Assembly (NCBI GenBank): GCA_951640165.1 | Contig: OX621252.1 | Span: forward strand, 2,884,501-2,948,500 | Length of the DNA: 64,000 nucleotides | Source of the DNA: Pseudoips prasinana | Taxonomy: Eukaryota; Arthropoda; Insecta; Lepidoptera; Nolidae | Reading direction: 5' to 3' | The notes under the pieces: model-generated | Seen by the model: the letters and a program-made list of their open reading frames with translations, nothing else | The model's database searches: none | What the model was told of the DNA's origin: nothing | Made by a program: the position numbers and the translations under genes | Part shown: positions 1 through 10,504 of the stretch, piece by piece | Position numbering within the stretch: the stretch's first letter is position 1 | How the letters are laid out: each line of letters starts with the position of its first letter

Positions 1-315
1 GAAAGTCTACTAAAAAAAAAGGCAGACAGCACAGTAGTGTTGTAAAAAGCGTGTTCTTTGTATATACATTACATGCGTAATAATCTTAAGTCTAATGATT
101 TTACTGACCTTTGCCATTAGTTATTTATTCGTTGACATTTCTTTAGGAATATATAATTTTATTTAAGAATATGATTTCCTTAAATGCCCGTGCATTCGAA
201 TTTATAGTCTACTCATTGTCTAATAATAGTATTTAGCAACAGAGCATACACAAATTACTGCATCGAAATAGTAGTAGGTAGCATTCCAAAGGTCACAAAC
301 AAAATGACGCAGCAA
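1..315. other. AT-rich stretch, nothing recognised
   Basis: No reading frame, repeat terminus or RNA-like structure stands out before the SINE that begins near 316. Confidence 0.4.
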
Positions 316-470
316 GCACGCGTGGCACAGGAGTTAAGACGGTCGCCTCCACACTTCGTGTCTCGGGTTTGCTTCTCGCGCAGGACAACTATTTTTGTGT
401 GATCCTTAAATAGTTGCTGAGTCTGGATGTACTTTGTGTTCGTACATTACATTTGTAAAATTGAATAGAG
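316..470 (+). repeat. SINE-2 copy (tRNA-like head), degenerate
   Basis: The sequence matches the SINE-2 copies at 37603 and 53871: a GTGGCRCAG head, a CTTCGTGTC segment, then a body containing GGACAACTATTT and GAGTCTGGATGTA. The internal B-box is eroded, so this looks like an old copy. It lacks the usual CCCTAATGC 3' segment. Confidence 0.7.
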
Positions 471-1064
471 TTAATTTCCATAGTGCGGAAGTCTTTTAAA
501 AAATAAGAACTATAAGAAATTATGAATAAAGAATAAGAAAATAAAAATGGTGGATTCAAATAAAATATAACGAAATATGTCTACCTGAATGGTGCAAAGA
601 TAAAAAGTACTAAGGATTACGATGTATGAGCTTCCTGGGCAGTTGCATATTATATTTGCATGAAAGTTGTGCTTGGATATTCGGTCCTTGTTTACGAAAC
701 TTATAGTTCCTTCCATTTTATAAAAAAAAAAACAAACGGAATGACATACATATTTTTGTAAAGCTCCGGATACACTAATTTTACCTACATTAAAACTAAT
801 TACCGATTAATATTATGCATATTGCGTAATAATCTTGTTATTCATATACTTCCTATAAACAATTTAGAAAGGAATTGTTTTATTGCTCCATAGACGAATG
901 CTACGAACTTAATGTATGATTTCCCTGCATGTAAGAGGAGTTATCTCAAGCAAACAACCTTGATACAGTAGTATTTTTATAACATATAAACAACTACCTT
1001 TTGCCCGGGACTTCGTCCGCGTGGTAGCCAAAATCAGACATTGAAGAGGTTGAAACAAATAAAT
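471..1064. other. AT-rich unassigned DNA with a Helitron 3'-end relic
   Basis: Mostly low-GC sequence with no convincing reading frame. Around 1002-1030 a GGGACTTCGTCCGCG segment resembles the reverse complement of the terminal hairpin of Helitron D, but the CTAG terminus is lost. Confidence 0.35.
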
Positions 1065-1349
1065 CACCCGCGTTAATTATCACAGCCCCTCCCCCGTAGG
1101 TGATAGAGTGATAATTTGTAGCCTATATTTTGACCCGACCTCTTAGTAATATTCATGCACAATTTGAAGTAAATCCATGCAGTATTTTTTGAGTTTATCC
1201 CGGACATACATACAGACAAACAGACAAAAGTTCTAAAAACTATTTTTTTTGGCTTCAATATCGATTTTAGGTCACGCCCCAAGTATCCTTTTTAAAAAAA
1301 TATTCAAAGTACAGTTTTGACTTTCCTACGATTTTATTATATGTACAGA
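1065..1349 (-). mobile_element. Helitron A, non-autonomous, 3'-truncated
   Basis: Read on the minus strand, the copy starts with TCTGTACATATAATAAAATC directly after an A, the 5' end shared by all Helitron A copies here. It runs through GTCCGGGATAAACTCAAAAA to the CCTACGGGGGAGGGGC block. The 3' hairpin and CTAG are missing because the copy breaks off at 1065. There is no coding capacity. Confidence 0.75.
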
Positions 1350-1419
1350 TTAAATTTACTGGCTGACTGTTTGATTTTTTATTTTAACGGTTGAATACTA
1401 ACAAACTATGAAACATGTG

Positions 1420-1645
1420 ACTAATTAAATCTTTTAAAGAATATAAATGCCAAGTTTGAAGTTGATCAGACCAAGAAACCACTTTGTTCCATATTAACTT
1501 TGCAACCCTTTTTCATCCTCTTAGGGGTTGAATTTCCAAATTCCTTTCATACGTCACTTAAGGAACAGTTGTGCAAAAATTCATGGACTAGACCCAGCGG
1601 TTTCAGCTGTGCGTTGATCGATCAGTCAGTCAGTTTGTTAGTATA
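1420..1645 (-). mobile_element. Helitron F-like fragment
   Basis: This resembles 39370-39618: both carry CACTTTGTTCCATA, a TAGGGGTT segment, a CCCAGCG(C)GGTTT block and GATCGATCAGTCAGTCAG. In the 39.6-kb copy the minus-strand 5' terminus is TCTATATATTTAAAAG preceded by A, which is Helitron-like. Here both termini are blurred. Confidence 0.5.
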
Positions 1646-1934
1646 ACAAATTACGAAGTAAATTTACATTTTACGCGGCGTAAAAACATTACTAATCGGT
1701 TTTGGAGTGTGACAGACAAGCTGACAATAGTGCACCTCAGTCCGAGTAGCACCATTAAATTTCCCTTTATTACTGACCAAAAAATTGAGGTTATAGATTC
1801 AGCTATATATTTTTCCTTTTTTACGTATGTTACGCGATTTCTCCGTTGTTTATGAGTCGATTTTAATAATAATGTTTTACTTGACGGGAAATGAGTTTTC
1901 TTTCTAATATGTATAACCGATTTGAACAGAATTT
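1646..1934. other. Unassigned DNA
   Basis: No repeat or gene is recognised here. A 99-codon minus-strand open frame ends inside the adjacent MITE terminus and shows no domain-like pattern, so I do not call it. Confidence 0.35.
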
Positions 1935-2074
1935 GTTCAGACGCCAGCACATCAAGCTACCCCAATCTGTCAAATGTCCCGAATTGAAAGTGAACCTTAT
2001 GCTTAAGTGATAAAGTTGAAAATCTATAAAATAAATTTGACAGATTGGGGTAGCTGGATGTGCTGGCGTCTGTA
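1935..2074. mobile_element. 140-bp MITE with about 40-bp terminal inverted repeats
   Basis: The left end (CAGACGCCAGCACATC from 1939, then CCCAATCTGTCAAAT) and the right end are reverse complements over about 41 bp with two mismatches. They are separated by only about 58 bp. A half copy with the same left end lies at 35249. The right flank is TA and the left is TT, so a TA target site is possible but not proven. It is non-coding. Confidence 0.8.
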
Positions 2075-2290
2075 CAAGAAAGTTAAAGTTAAATCATTAA
2101 TTTATTACTATTAGTTAAGATAATATTTTTTATTCGATAGGGAATACTTTCGATGTGGTCCCATATTATAAATGAGATTTTTAAAGTCAAAAACTTAAGG
2201 CGTATTTTTTAAAATGGTTAATAATACCATTTGGTTCACCATCACTAAAGAGACCGAAAGATTTGGGATGGATTTTATGGGATGATGATG
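2075..2290. other. Unassigned AT-rich DNA
   Basis: No recognisable feature was found between the MITE and the RTE relic. Confidence 0.3.
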
Positions 2291-2565
2291 GGGGGCAAAA
2301 CTACGTGAGGCGAACGCGGAACAAACCTTTTTGATACCCGCCATCCGGTGGTCCTCACATGGTCATCAATCCACTTTGTGCTTCGTGGTTGCCACTCGAG
2401 AACCTTTCCGCTCCAGAGGCCGTCGGTTCTACAAGTTATATGCTCCGTCCACTGGTATTTCAGCTTAGCAATTCTTGGGGTTATGTCGGATATGGATGGG
2501 TTTCAATATTTCTGATTCGATCCCGCAACATTGGCATCACTGGCAACACACATTGAGCATTTTGG
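2291..2565 (-). pseudogene. RTE-clade LINE, degenerate 3' coding fragment
   Basis: The minus strand contains the segment just upstream of the RTE C-terminus found at 3744-3990. Recognisable pieces are GTTGCCACTCGAGAACCTTT (the region encoding the VLEWR-type motif), the GTAGAACCGACGGCC segment and a GATTCGATC block. Frameshifts and substitutions prevent continuous translation. It is an old dead retrotransposon fragment; its family follows from similarity to the better copies in this window. Confidence 0.55.
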
Positions 2566-2672
2566 TACAGATCGCTAAAAGTGATAAGTATGGCATTAGC
2601 TTTACTGTATACAAACTGTAACATAAATAGTGGACGTAACTTAAGTAAGCTCCTTAAGTTAATATTATTTGT

Positions 2673-2911
2673 AATATTGGGACATTATTTACTCACGGCC
2701 ATCTGATCACATACTATGGAAACCAGATAAAGAATATACTACATATACTACTTATCTTTTATAAATATATACTTATATGGATAATTACACCCAGACTCAG
2801 GAGAAACAGACATGTTCATGCTCACAAATATCTGTCCTGGGTGGGAATCGAATCCACGACCTGCAGCGTGAAAGGCAAGTATCCACCAACCACGAGAACC
2901 GGCTCGTCACT
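2673..2911 (-). repeat. SINE-3 copy
   Basis: On the minus strand the copy begins GTGACGAGCCGG and holds the B-box-like CGTGGATTCGATTCCCACC. The body has GGACAGATATTTGTGAGC and a tail ending GTCCCAATATT. Members at 14082, 47575 and 52738 share the layout. The tRNA-like head supports RNA polymerase III origin; the family name is local. Confidence 0.75.
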
Positions 2912-3247
2912 TTACGTCGACGTTATATCAAATAATATATTCATGTTACACCTTTGCCCTATCTTCTTTATCTATATCATATGGACAGTGGTTGATATAG
3001 TGTTAATAGTTGTACAAGCTGCCCAATAGGCCTCTGACATGGCTTAACGATCGCCTTCTAATCGATTAACGTGCTTTCCGAAGCACGGATACTCAGAAAT
3101 TGAATCACTGACGGTCTCCCATCTATGGACCGCGCGCCTATGTGCTTTCCCTCGCCGATCACTTACGATGAACAACGTGTGTTACATGTAAAATTAAAAA
3201 AAAACTATTACCGTCTCATACATGGTTAACTATCAGCAGATAAGTAC
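2912..3247. other. Unassigned DNA with a SINE-4-like relic
   Basis: From about 3010 to 3190 scattered blocks such as TGCTTTCCGAAGCACGG resemble the 3' part of SINE-4 (compare 9540-9805 and 61917-62400). The remainder is unassigned. Confidence 0.35.
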
Positions 3248-3491
3248 GGTCACCGTAGCCTAGTTGGTAGTGCTCCTGCCTACGAAGCTGGTGGTCCTGG
3301 GTTCGAATCCCGGTAAGTGCAAATATTTGTGTGATGAGCACGAATATTTGTTTCTGAGTCATGGATGTTTTCTATGTATTTAAGTATTTATCAATCTATA
3401 TACCTAAGTATGTATATCGTTGCCTGGCACCCATAGTACAAGCTTTGCTTAGTTTGGGGCTAGGATGATCTGTGTGTCATTGTCCCTAGAT
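3248..3491 (+). repeat. SINE-1 copy (tRNA-derived)
   Basis: The head carries a good A box (TAGCCTAGTTGG, 3256-3267) and B box (GGTTCGAATCC, 3300-3310), so it derives from a tRNA-type polymerase III promoter. The body continues with GTGCAAATATTTGTGTGATG and ends with GGGGCTAGGATGATCTGTGT and TTGTCCCTAGA. Five copies occur in this window. It is not a functional tRNA gene, because a long conserved body follows the head and recurs with it. Confidence 0.9.
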
Positions 3492-3499
3492 TCTGAACC

Positions 3500-3740
3500 A
3501 TTAGAACAGCTGTAAAAAGTCCACCACTGGACAAAAGCCTGCCTCTAGAATCATCTTGGGAGGTTCTGCCATAATCGCCACGCTTGGCAGACGGGTTGGC
3601 GATCGCAGTAATGGTCACAATACTCAGAAGGAAGCTGCTGCCTGTCCTCTGGTAGATATACCCTCGGGTCGACTTCTTCGCTCCCACGGGATGGGATGGG
3701 GTATTCTGATAATCGCCGCCGTCACCACACAGCGAATCTG
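3500..3740 (-). repeat. SINE-5 copy (RTE-tailed)
   Basis: The minus strand carries the SINE-5 blocks: CTGTGTGGTGACGGCGGCGA, CCATCCCATCCCGTGGGAGC, GGGTATATCTACCAGAGGAC and GCCAAGCGTGGCGATTATGG, ending with a short stretch resembling the RTE 3' end. Related copies lie at 4983, 7080, 20283 and 32845. Confidence 0.7.
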
Positions 3741-3743
3741 TCA

Positions 3744-3990
3744 TCATCATCATCATATCAGCCGAAAGACGTCCACTGCTGGACAAAGGCCTCCCCCAAG
3801 GATCTCCACAATAGCCGGTCCTGCACTGCCCGCATCCAGGGGCTTCCCGCGACCCGCACAAGATCGTCGGTCCACCGTGTAGGAGGCCTGCCCACGCTGC
3901 GTCTTCCGGTTCGTGGTCGCCACTCGAGAACCTTTCCACTCGAGAACCACACTGCGAAACTGTATGAGAAATAATTTACATGTTTCACAT
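3744..3990 (-). pseudogene. RTE-clade LINE 3' end: C-terminus and ATG-repeat tail
   Basis: Translated on the minus strand this encodes the end of an RTE-type reverse transcriptase, with RPRTGRRSVGRPPTRWTDDL followed by WMRAVQDR and EAFVQQWTSFG, then a stop. The 3' tail is a TGATGATGATG run, the usual RTE microsatellite tail. Only the last 75 or so codons remain, so it is a 5'-truncated dead copy. The same end recurs at 19505, 39158, 48077 and 61605. Apparent frames on the other strand are antisense shadows. Confidence 0.8.
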
Positions 3991-4809
3991 ACTAGTTTTC
4001 ATTAATTTGGTGAATTTCATGGGCAGGCAATGCTCTTTTAGTTAAGTCCACTATTTAAGCCAAATTTATGTCTTGTATAATAACAAAATATATTCCTCTT
4101 CTTGCCACTGATGCCTATTGCCTTATAATTAATTAGAAAGCTATATCTGATTATTAAATCTAACGTGTGGGCTGTCGCTAAGTCGATTTTAGTCGTTTAT
4201 ATCTGAGTCACGTCACTCACAAAGTCGCGACTCGCTGATAAGTACACAAATATGATTATGAGTCACCTTTGTCGTTTGTGTTATCCCTAATGGCTTAAAT
4301 GGGCGGTTGCGGAGTTGCGATATGCATGATAGTGTGGAACGTCATTGTTGCAAACGAGCATTTCATGTGCGGTAGGTCGACGGTCTCAATGAAATGAAGT
4401 TACTTTTTGAAGAGAAACCTTCTTTAGGCGTGTTTAGAATTTTTTGGTAGAACAAAAATCAAGGAACTAAATATATGTATACTTTTTGGATGAACTAAAA
4501 GCGTTAAACGCGTCATCGTTACTATTAAAGAATGCAGAAAACTAAAGTACAGAGAGAACAAAACAACTGACTAGGTAAAGCAAGAACCTATAAATTCGTA
4601 TGCTGTCTGTATGCTTTCAAAAAATAAGGATTTTCATTTTCAAGATGAGAAACATGAATGGAAACTTGTTATTAGGTTGTCATTGTCATGTCCTGCTTTT
4701 CGATAGTTTAATAAAATATTTGACTCAACTCAAAATATCTTTTCGTCATAATTTAACAGTTACGTCAGGCTTCCCATGAGCTATATGAATGCTGTGTATT
4801 ATTTATTAA
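3991..4809. other. Unassigned DNA, one dispersed repeat
   Basis: A block near 4085-4155 (AAAATATATTCCTCTTCTTG onward) matches 8276-8345 with few changes, so it is a dispersed repeat of unknown type. The rest is unassigned. Confidence 0.4.
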
Positions 4810-5400
4810 CTAGCTGTGCCCCGCGGTTTTACCCGCGTAAAACTTTATAAATTATCACAGCTCTACCCCCGTAGGTGATAGCGTGATAATATGTACTTTA
4901 TATATAGACCCGACCTCTAAGAAATATTCTTGCAAAATTTGAAGTAAATCCATGCAGTACTTTTTGAGTTTAGCCCGGACATCATCATCATCATCATCAT
5001 TACAGCTTAAATAAGTCCACTGCTGGACAAGCCTCCCTCAAGAATCATCTTGAGGGGATATGCCATAATCGCCACGCTTGGCAGGCGGGTTGGCGATCGC
5101 AGTATGATGGTCGTAGTACTCAGAAGGAAGCTGCTTCCCGTCCTCTGGTAGATATTCCCTCGGGTCGACTTCTACGCCCCCCACGGGATGAGATGGGGTG
5201 ATGATATTCTGATTCTGATATTTGTCGCCGTCACCACACAGCAGACATACATACAGACCGGACATACATACAGACAAACAGACAAAAATTCTAAATACTG
5301 TATGTTTGGCTTCGATATCGATTGTAGATTACTCCCCAAGTATCCTTTTTTTTAAATATTCAATGTACAGTTTTGACTTTCCTACGATTTTATTATACAT
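4810..5400 (-). mobile_element. Helitron A interrupted by a SINE-5
   Basis: The minus-strand 3' end is intact: a CGCGGGTAAAACCGCGG hairpin (one change), GGGCACAG and CTAG at 4810-4813, followed by T on that strand. The element is split at about 4982, after the GTCCGGG block, by a SINE-5 insertion. It resumes with GTCCGGTCTGTATG-like sequence around 5243. The 5' end near 5400 is degenerate. Confidence 0.75.
4983..5243 (-). repeat. SINE-5 copy inserted in Helitron A
   Basis: This minus-oriented SINE-5 ends in an ATG-repeat tail (CATCATCATCATCATCATCA on the plus strand at 4981), like the RTE copies. The GTCCGGACATACATACAGAC piece of the host Helitron occurs at the right junction, which dates the SINE after the Helitron. 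Confidence 0.75.
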
Positions 5401-5509
5401 TCAGTCAAAATGCCGTTCGACTATGGAACTCTCTTCCACACTCTATTCTTTCTAGCTCATCTATAATATATGTATAAGTATGTAGATACATATCTATTTC
5501 TACCAGTTG

Positions 5510-5705
5510 GTAGTAGCAATTAGTATCACTTAATATTATTTTTCTTTTGATGTTGTACACTGTTTTTACCCTTCTTCTACAAATCTTCCTCTATCAGTGG
5601 TTTGCTGGAAGAACACTCATCAATAAGTTAAGCTCTCCCTTGTACATTAATTTACGAATACACATGTATAAAATGTTTATTTTCTGTGTGCAATAAAGAA
5701 TAAGA
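5510..5705 (+). repeat. LINE-B-like 3' untranslated end
   Basis: The stretch has GGTTTGCTGGAAGAACACTC, a later GTAC and a terminal GTGCAATAAAGAATAAGAA. This parallels the 3' end of LINE-B at 42390-42530 (GGTTGTCTGGAAGAGATCGC and CCAATAAAGAG). It ends in an AATAAA-type signal without coding sequence. A short SINE-2 fragment follows on the minus strand to 5745. Confidence 0.45.
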
Positions 5706-5745
5706 AGCGGCGAGGCGACTGTCTTAGCCGCTGCGTCACACGTTC

Positions 5746-6486
5746 TCGCGGCAAAATATATTTTATGTCTTCTATCGAATAAAATCGGTGCATCGGAGTA
5801 GTAGTAGAGTTTCAGAAAAATAAGTGTAAGAGTCGGCTGGAGTCATATCCAGTGGATTCGATGGTTTTTGGTATTTTTTGAGTTTTTGCTGATTATGGCT
5901 TTATGCAATGGCGCGCTCTCGTATTGCCAAATCTTAAACTTGAAGTTACTTTCCAAAAATATGGCATTTTTCGGCGAATTTGCTCACTCAAACGCTCATA
6001 TAATATTCTTTATACACTGTTGTACCTTCTGACAAGAAGTGAGAGTCCAAAGAAAAAGGTCAACATATCCTAGACCTTTTAAAACAAAGGTTTTTTTGCC
6101 TTACACGGTGCTAGCCCACTATTTGAGACGGTGTGGTGGGTAGACCTCTGTGCGATAAAACTTGACAAACATATTTAAAATATCCGGTTTTATTTAATTT
6201 TAATGAGATGTAATCTTGATAACCAGTTGGAATTTATTTACGTTTTTTTAGTAGTTGTTTATGTCTGTTTCCCTTACCGGTGCAGTAGATTTGATCGCAA
6301 TGGAAAATTACTCCGTTTTGATATTTGGGGCAAATTTGCAGGCTTCATTCAGGGCTTTAGGGATCCAATAAAAACCAATGGGTGTTAGTACAAAAGACCC
6401 TGAACGGTCGAAGTGCCGAAAGCACGTACACCCCAACCAAGACAAAACAATGGTCATTAAAACAGTCAAATTAGTATTTTAGACAA
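5746..6486. other. Unassigned DNA
   Basis: No recognisable repeat or gene. A 61-codon plus-strand open frame at 6203 has no domain-like character. Confidence 0.3.
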
Positions 6487-6574
6487 ATAAAATTATAAAG
6501 GTTTTTATTCACGTAGACTTTAAAAATGCACTTGTAAATAGTCAGAACATGTTTGTAATAATATAATAATAAAT

Positions 6575-6748
6575 AATGTCCTCCTAACCGAATTTCGGCC
6601 ACGGCGGCCTGTCTCAACAGAGATTAGCCATCTGCGCGGGACATATTATAGTGCTCAAGTGTGTGCGCAAACACAGGAGCACTTTCTATTCCATCACTCT
6701 CATGATCCGATGGGACACCTAGCGACACGACGGAAAGAGGTCAGGCAT
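6575..6748 (+). repeat. SINE-4 copy
   Basis: Diagnostic blocks are CGAATTTCGGCCACGGCGGC, CATCTGCGCGGGACATATTA, GCACTTTCTATTCCATCACT and ATGATCCGATGGGACA. The same order occurs at 50812-51345 and, more diverged, at 61917-62400. No clear tRNA head is visible. Confidence 0.75.
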
Positions 6749-6796
6749 AGTTTAGTATACATTATTATTTCTAGGTACACATAGATATCAAGATAT

Positions 6797-6925
6797 CATA
6801 TTAATCTATATACGTATGTATTTACAAAAGAAAAGTAGTATATCAGTTATCTGATTTCGGTACTACAAGCTCTGCTTAGTTTGGGATCAGATGGCCGTGT
6901 GTAAATAATGTCCCAGGATATAACA
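6797..6925 (+). repeat. SINE-3, 3' part only
   Basis: The segment matches the SINE-3 tail, with TACAAAAGAAAAGTAGTATA, GATCAGATGGCCGTGTG and AATAATGTCCCAGGATAT. The tRNA-like head is absent. Confidence 0.7.
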
Positions 6926-7079
6926 TATCATAATTTATTGTATACTTAGGTACACGGATTGTATGAAATAGAATAGAATTTATTTTATAATAGAAATGAT
7001 GTTTAGCTAGATTATATTAAGTTATTGTCTAAGAGATCATGTATATTTTATATTACAATGTTATAGGTACTAATACAAG

Positions 7080-7270
7080 GTTCATTGCTGTGTGGCTGAA
7101 GGTGTAGTATATTGCCGCCCAATCTCATGGTAGCGTAAAGTGGCCTGGGGGGCGTAAAAGTCGTCCGAGGAAATATATAGGTACCAGAGAAAGAGTAGCA
7201 GCGTTCCTCTGAGTACTATGACCATCATACTGCGATGATGCCAGTTCGGCTGCCAAGCGTGGCGATTATC
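7080..7270 (+). repeat. SINE-5 copy
   Basis: This plus-oriented degenerate copy has AATCTCATGGTAGCG, GCGTAAAAGTCGTCCGAGG, CTGAGTACTATGACCATCAT and GCCAAGCGTGGCGATTAT. It is truncated before the RTE-like 3' tail. Confidence 0.6.
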
Positions 7271-8077
7271 TAGTTAATAAATGAAGCCGCGAGAAGCGGG
7301 TAACGCAACACCGGCAATTGACAACATTTCATATTTTTAACTGGCATGTATTATTGCGTTATTTAAAAGTAAATCCAAAACTAGGACACCCATATTTTTT
7401 CTTTTTGCAAAATAATGAACTTTTCATTCATAATTTCAACTTTGAAATTCGATGTATTCTAAAAAGACGTAAGCGGCAAATGACGTCATAATAATGGTAG
7501 AATAACAATCGATCTTTGCTTTAAAGTGACCCGTCAAAAAAAAATCACTGTCTTGTCAAACTCATTGGCGCCTAAACTTGTTTACGTTTGTTTAATGTTT
7601 TCAATTTCAAATTAAATTAAAATCGTCAATATTAAATTCGTTTCCAGTGTTATTATCCTTATTATGTTTCATTAAATCACCATGAAAGTTACGAAATTTA
7701 AAACCGTGAGTGACAATTGACAATTTGACATGTCTTGTTTGACGTTAATGTTTTCGTTTAGAACATTGGAATGCTTAGGCAAAGGAAACTACCTCGTCCG
7801 CCACATCAGTGACGTCATCACACCTTTTTTAGTTTTTATTTTTTTCCTCAGAAATGAAGCAATAAAAAAATATAAAAAAAATATATTTGAACTCAGGATA
7901 CAAAAATAAAGAAACGGTATTTTTGTTTTAAGGTGGTGTCAGTTTTGAAATGTTGTCAATTGTGGACATCTTTACCTTTACTGCTATATACAAGCCTAAC
8001 GCCTTTGTCCAGTTGTGGACGTCATTCCACTGACATGATGATGAGTACTAGGTTCTTCAATTCTAAACGGCTATCAA
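7271..8077. other. Unassigned DNA; small RTE tail near the end
   Basis: Nothing recognisable to about 7985. From about 7998 to 8042 GCCTTTGTCCAGTTGTGGAC and CATGATGATGAG form a truncated RTE 3' end on the plus strand. Confidence 0.4.
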
Positions 8078-8273
8078 TCACACTAATATTATAAAGGCGA
8101 AAGTTTGTGAGTGTGTGAGTTTGTATGTTTTCTTACTTCTTCACATCTAAACTGCTGGAGCGATTTTAATTAAAATTGTTAAGGAGTTAGCTGACACCCT
8201 GGATTAACACATAGGCTATAATATATAAAGTTTAACACGAGTAATACCGCGGGGCACAGCTAGTATGAAAATA
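8078..8273 (+). mobile_element. Helitron C, complete 196-bp copy
   Basis: It starts TCACACTAATATTATAAAGG directly after an A and ends GGGGCACAGCTAG directly before a T. This is the A/T insertion rule of Helitrons with a 5' TC and 3' CTRR terminus. A GC-rich inverted pair precedes the terminus (CGAGTAATACCGCGG, slightly decayed). It is non-coding. Confidence 0.8.
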
Positions 8274-8935
8274 TATTCCTCTTGTTGCCACTCATGCCTA
8301 TTGCCTTAGCATTAATTAGAAAACTATATCTTGTCTTGTTAGAAATATACATATTATATGTCAAGTTGATCACAAAACAACATTCAACTATTTTACTTCA
8401 AAAGAGTAGTAGCCGACAAGATGCGCCTTGTTGATATATTATATGTAAATATTTATGTCAATTTGATCACAAAACAACATTCAACTACTTTTCTTCAAAA
8501 GATTAGTCGTAGTCACTTCTAAATGACTTATATGCTCAAAATAAAAGAGTCTCGAAAAATTTCTGCTTAATTTAAATTGTTATTTTGTGTGCATTTCATG
8601 ATAAGGAAAAATTGTTTTGTCTCAGATTTGTCATTAAGATAATATGATATGAATTTGTTCAATTATAGCGTGTTTTTAAACTCGTTTTGATAGTTTTCTG
8701 TTCACGGTATTGTGACCCGTATATCCTAGAGTATAGTGGCGGAAATGGCGTAATATGATAAATGTGAAAGAGCGTCAGCTTCTTGAGCCAAAATGGCATA
8801 CCGCCGCTTTGCCCACTATTCTATTATTCAATTCAATTTCATTTATTTATAAACAATGTTTTACAATTGCGTTAGAATTATTCAATCTTTATCTGCCAAG
8901 ATCATGCAACAGGTATAAAATAAGGGCCAAAATAA
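8274..8935. other. Local direct duplication in unassigned DNA
   Basis: A block starting TTGATCACAAAACAACATTC occurs at about 8365 and again at about 8463 with few differences, a local direct repeat about 97 bp apart. The 8276-8345 block repeats 4085-4155. The rest is unassigned. Confidence 0.5.
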
Positions 8936-9254
8936 TCTATACATATAATAAAATCTTAGGAAAGTCAAAACTGTACATTGAATATTTTTTTTAAAGGATA
9001 CTTGGGGCGTGATCTACAATCGTTTTCGAAGCCAAAAATATAGTGTTTAGAATGTTTGTCTTTGTCTGTTTGTCTGTATGTATGTCCGGGCTAAACTCAA
9101 AAAGTACTGCATGGATTTACTTAAGATGTTGCATGAATATTACTAAGAGGTCGGGTCAACATATAGGCTACATATTATCGCGCTATCACCTGCGGGGGAG
9201 GAGCTGTGATAATTTATAAAGTTTAACGCGGGTAAAACCGCGGGGCACACCTAG
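8936..9254 (+). mobile_element. Helitron A, complete copy
   Basis: It begins TCTATACATATAATAAAATC after an A and ends with hairpin CGCGGGTAAAACCGCGG, GGGCACAC and CTAG before a T. The internal GTCCGGGCTAAACTCAAAAA and GAGGTCGGGTCAACATATAG blocks match the other A copies. No reading frame; non-autonomous. Confidence 0.85.
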
Positions 9255-9539
9255 TAGTAAATAAATCAATCACATTACAAATATCAACAGCTAATATTAT
9301 AATCAAAGAGAATATTTAGTTACAATGTTGAAATAAGCAATGTCATAATAGTCACAGTTCATCTATAGGTACCTACTGTACAGACATTTGTCTAAGAGGA
9401 ATTTTTTTTACTCAGATTCGAACTGAGATGTGTATATTAGATTTTTAAGGTCTAATTATTTTCTATTTCAATAGCATTATTGCAACTAGAGGAGCCAGTG
9501 GAAACCAGCAGGCTCCTCTGGATTCTCTCTTTATGAAGG
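9255..9539. other. Unassigned AT-rich DNA
   Basis: Nothing recognised apart from a 9-bp-arm inverted repeat (AGAGGAGCC / GGCTCCTCT) near 9488-9518. Confidence 0.3.
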
Positions 9540-9805
9540 ACTACTCTCGTTATATTGTTCTGACCACTCGAGCAACGACTAGCGGTACCGCGTTGAACCA
9601 AAGAAAATGAGATCATGGGTTCAAAACACGTTTAAATAGTGATTTTGGTAATTTTCTGTTAAAAATATGTCTCAGTATCAGTCCCAAGTCTGGGAGTTGG
9701 TTGTATTATAATACCTCGGAAAGCACGTAAAGGCGTCGGTCATGTACCTGATCTCTTCACTGACGTATCGCTAGTCGTCCTATCGTATCATGAGAGTGAT
9801 AAAGT
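9540..9805 (-). repeat. SINE-4-like 3' portion
   Basis: The minus strand has CTCATGATACGATAGGACGA, AGAGATCAGGTACATGACCG and CTTTACGTGCTTTCCGAGG. This matches the second half of SINE-4 at 62160-62260. The 5' half is missing or unrecognisable. Confidence 0.5.
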
Positions 9806-9894
9806 AAATCAGTATATATATGACAATCTAATTTTTATGCATAAATATAAAGACTCCTTCTGTAAAAGGAGTGATACTCATAATATAAATACTA

Positions 9895-10500
9895 GATAAA
9901 ATAAAATAAAATAAAAAAGGTTTTTATTCACGTAGACTTTAAAAAAGCGCTTGTAAATAGTCAGAACATGTTTGTAGTAATATAGTTGTATACATTATTA
10001 TTTCTAGTAACATAGATATTTAGGTACACATTGTATGAAAACATTTATCTATACAAATAAATAAAATTGGAGTGTCTGTTTGTAATATTGAAATAACCGG
10101 TTTTTTCTACATAAATATGAATATATAGACGGTACATACACCAAAATAACATTTTTTACAATTTTTGTCTGTCTGTCTGTCTGTTTGTTCCAGCTAATCT
10201 CTGAAACGGCTGGACCGATTTTGACGGGACTTTTATTGGCAGGTAGCTGATGTAATAAGGAGCAACTTAGGCTACCTACTTTTATTTCAGAAAAAGTCAT
10301 TTATTTTACTAAAAAACAAAAAAAAAACAAAATAAACTAATTAACACGCGGACGAAGTCGCGGGCACAGCTAGTAATTTATAAAAAGCTAGCTCGTATCA
10401 AGTTATTGTCAAGAGATTATGTTTAATTATCTAGTTTAAGTCTAATATTTTTACAACATATTGCCAATAGTTCTGTCTATATTAAGATATTATTATTATG
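9895..10500 (-). repeat. LINE-C 3' end carrying a Helitron D
   Basis: The minus-strand LINE-C end (AAAGTCTACGTGAATAAAAA, then CCTTTTTTATTTTATTTTAT) is interrupted at 10047/10374 by Helitron D. It continues to about 10500. The TTTTAT-type tail marks the retrotransposition end. Confidence 0.6.
10048..10373 (+). mobile_element. Helitron D, 326-bp non-autonomous copy
   Basis: The 5' end TCTATACAAATAAATAAAAT follows an A. The 3' end has the stem CGCG/CGCG in ACGCGGACGAAGTCGCGG, then GCACAG and CTAG before a T. The body has a TGTCTGTCTGTCTGTCTGTT run and GACGGGACTTTTATTGGCAG. It is clearly younger than the LINE-C end it splits. Confidence 0.85.
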
Positions 10501-10504
10501 AGAT

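Larger units (their letters stand above)
6487..7072 (-). repeat. LINE-C 3' end, split by SINE-4 and SINE-3
   Basis: Read on the minus strand this is the LINE-C end: ...ACATGTTCTGACTATTTAC, AAAGTCTACGTGAATAAAAA and CCTTTATAATTTTA. It is interrupted by a SINE-4 (6575-6748) and a SINE-3 tail (6797-6925). LINE-C sequence resumes between and after them. Other copies are at 9895, 16633, 37235 and 47260. No coding part is preserved. Confidence 0.6.

Noticed and set aside
1651..1950. 99-codon minus-strand frame
   Set aside because: It has no domain-like pattern and begins inside the MITE terminus.
3248..3320. Apparent tRNA gene with good A and B boxes
   Set aside because: The same head is followed by the same long body and tail at five places, so it is a SINE head and not a functional tRNA gene.
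3460..3939. 159-codon minus-strand open frame
   Set aside because: It spans a SINE-5 and an RTE 3' end in the wrong frame for RTE and crosses their junction; it is a chance frame.
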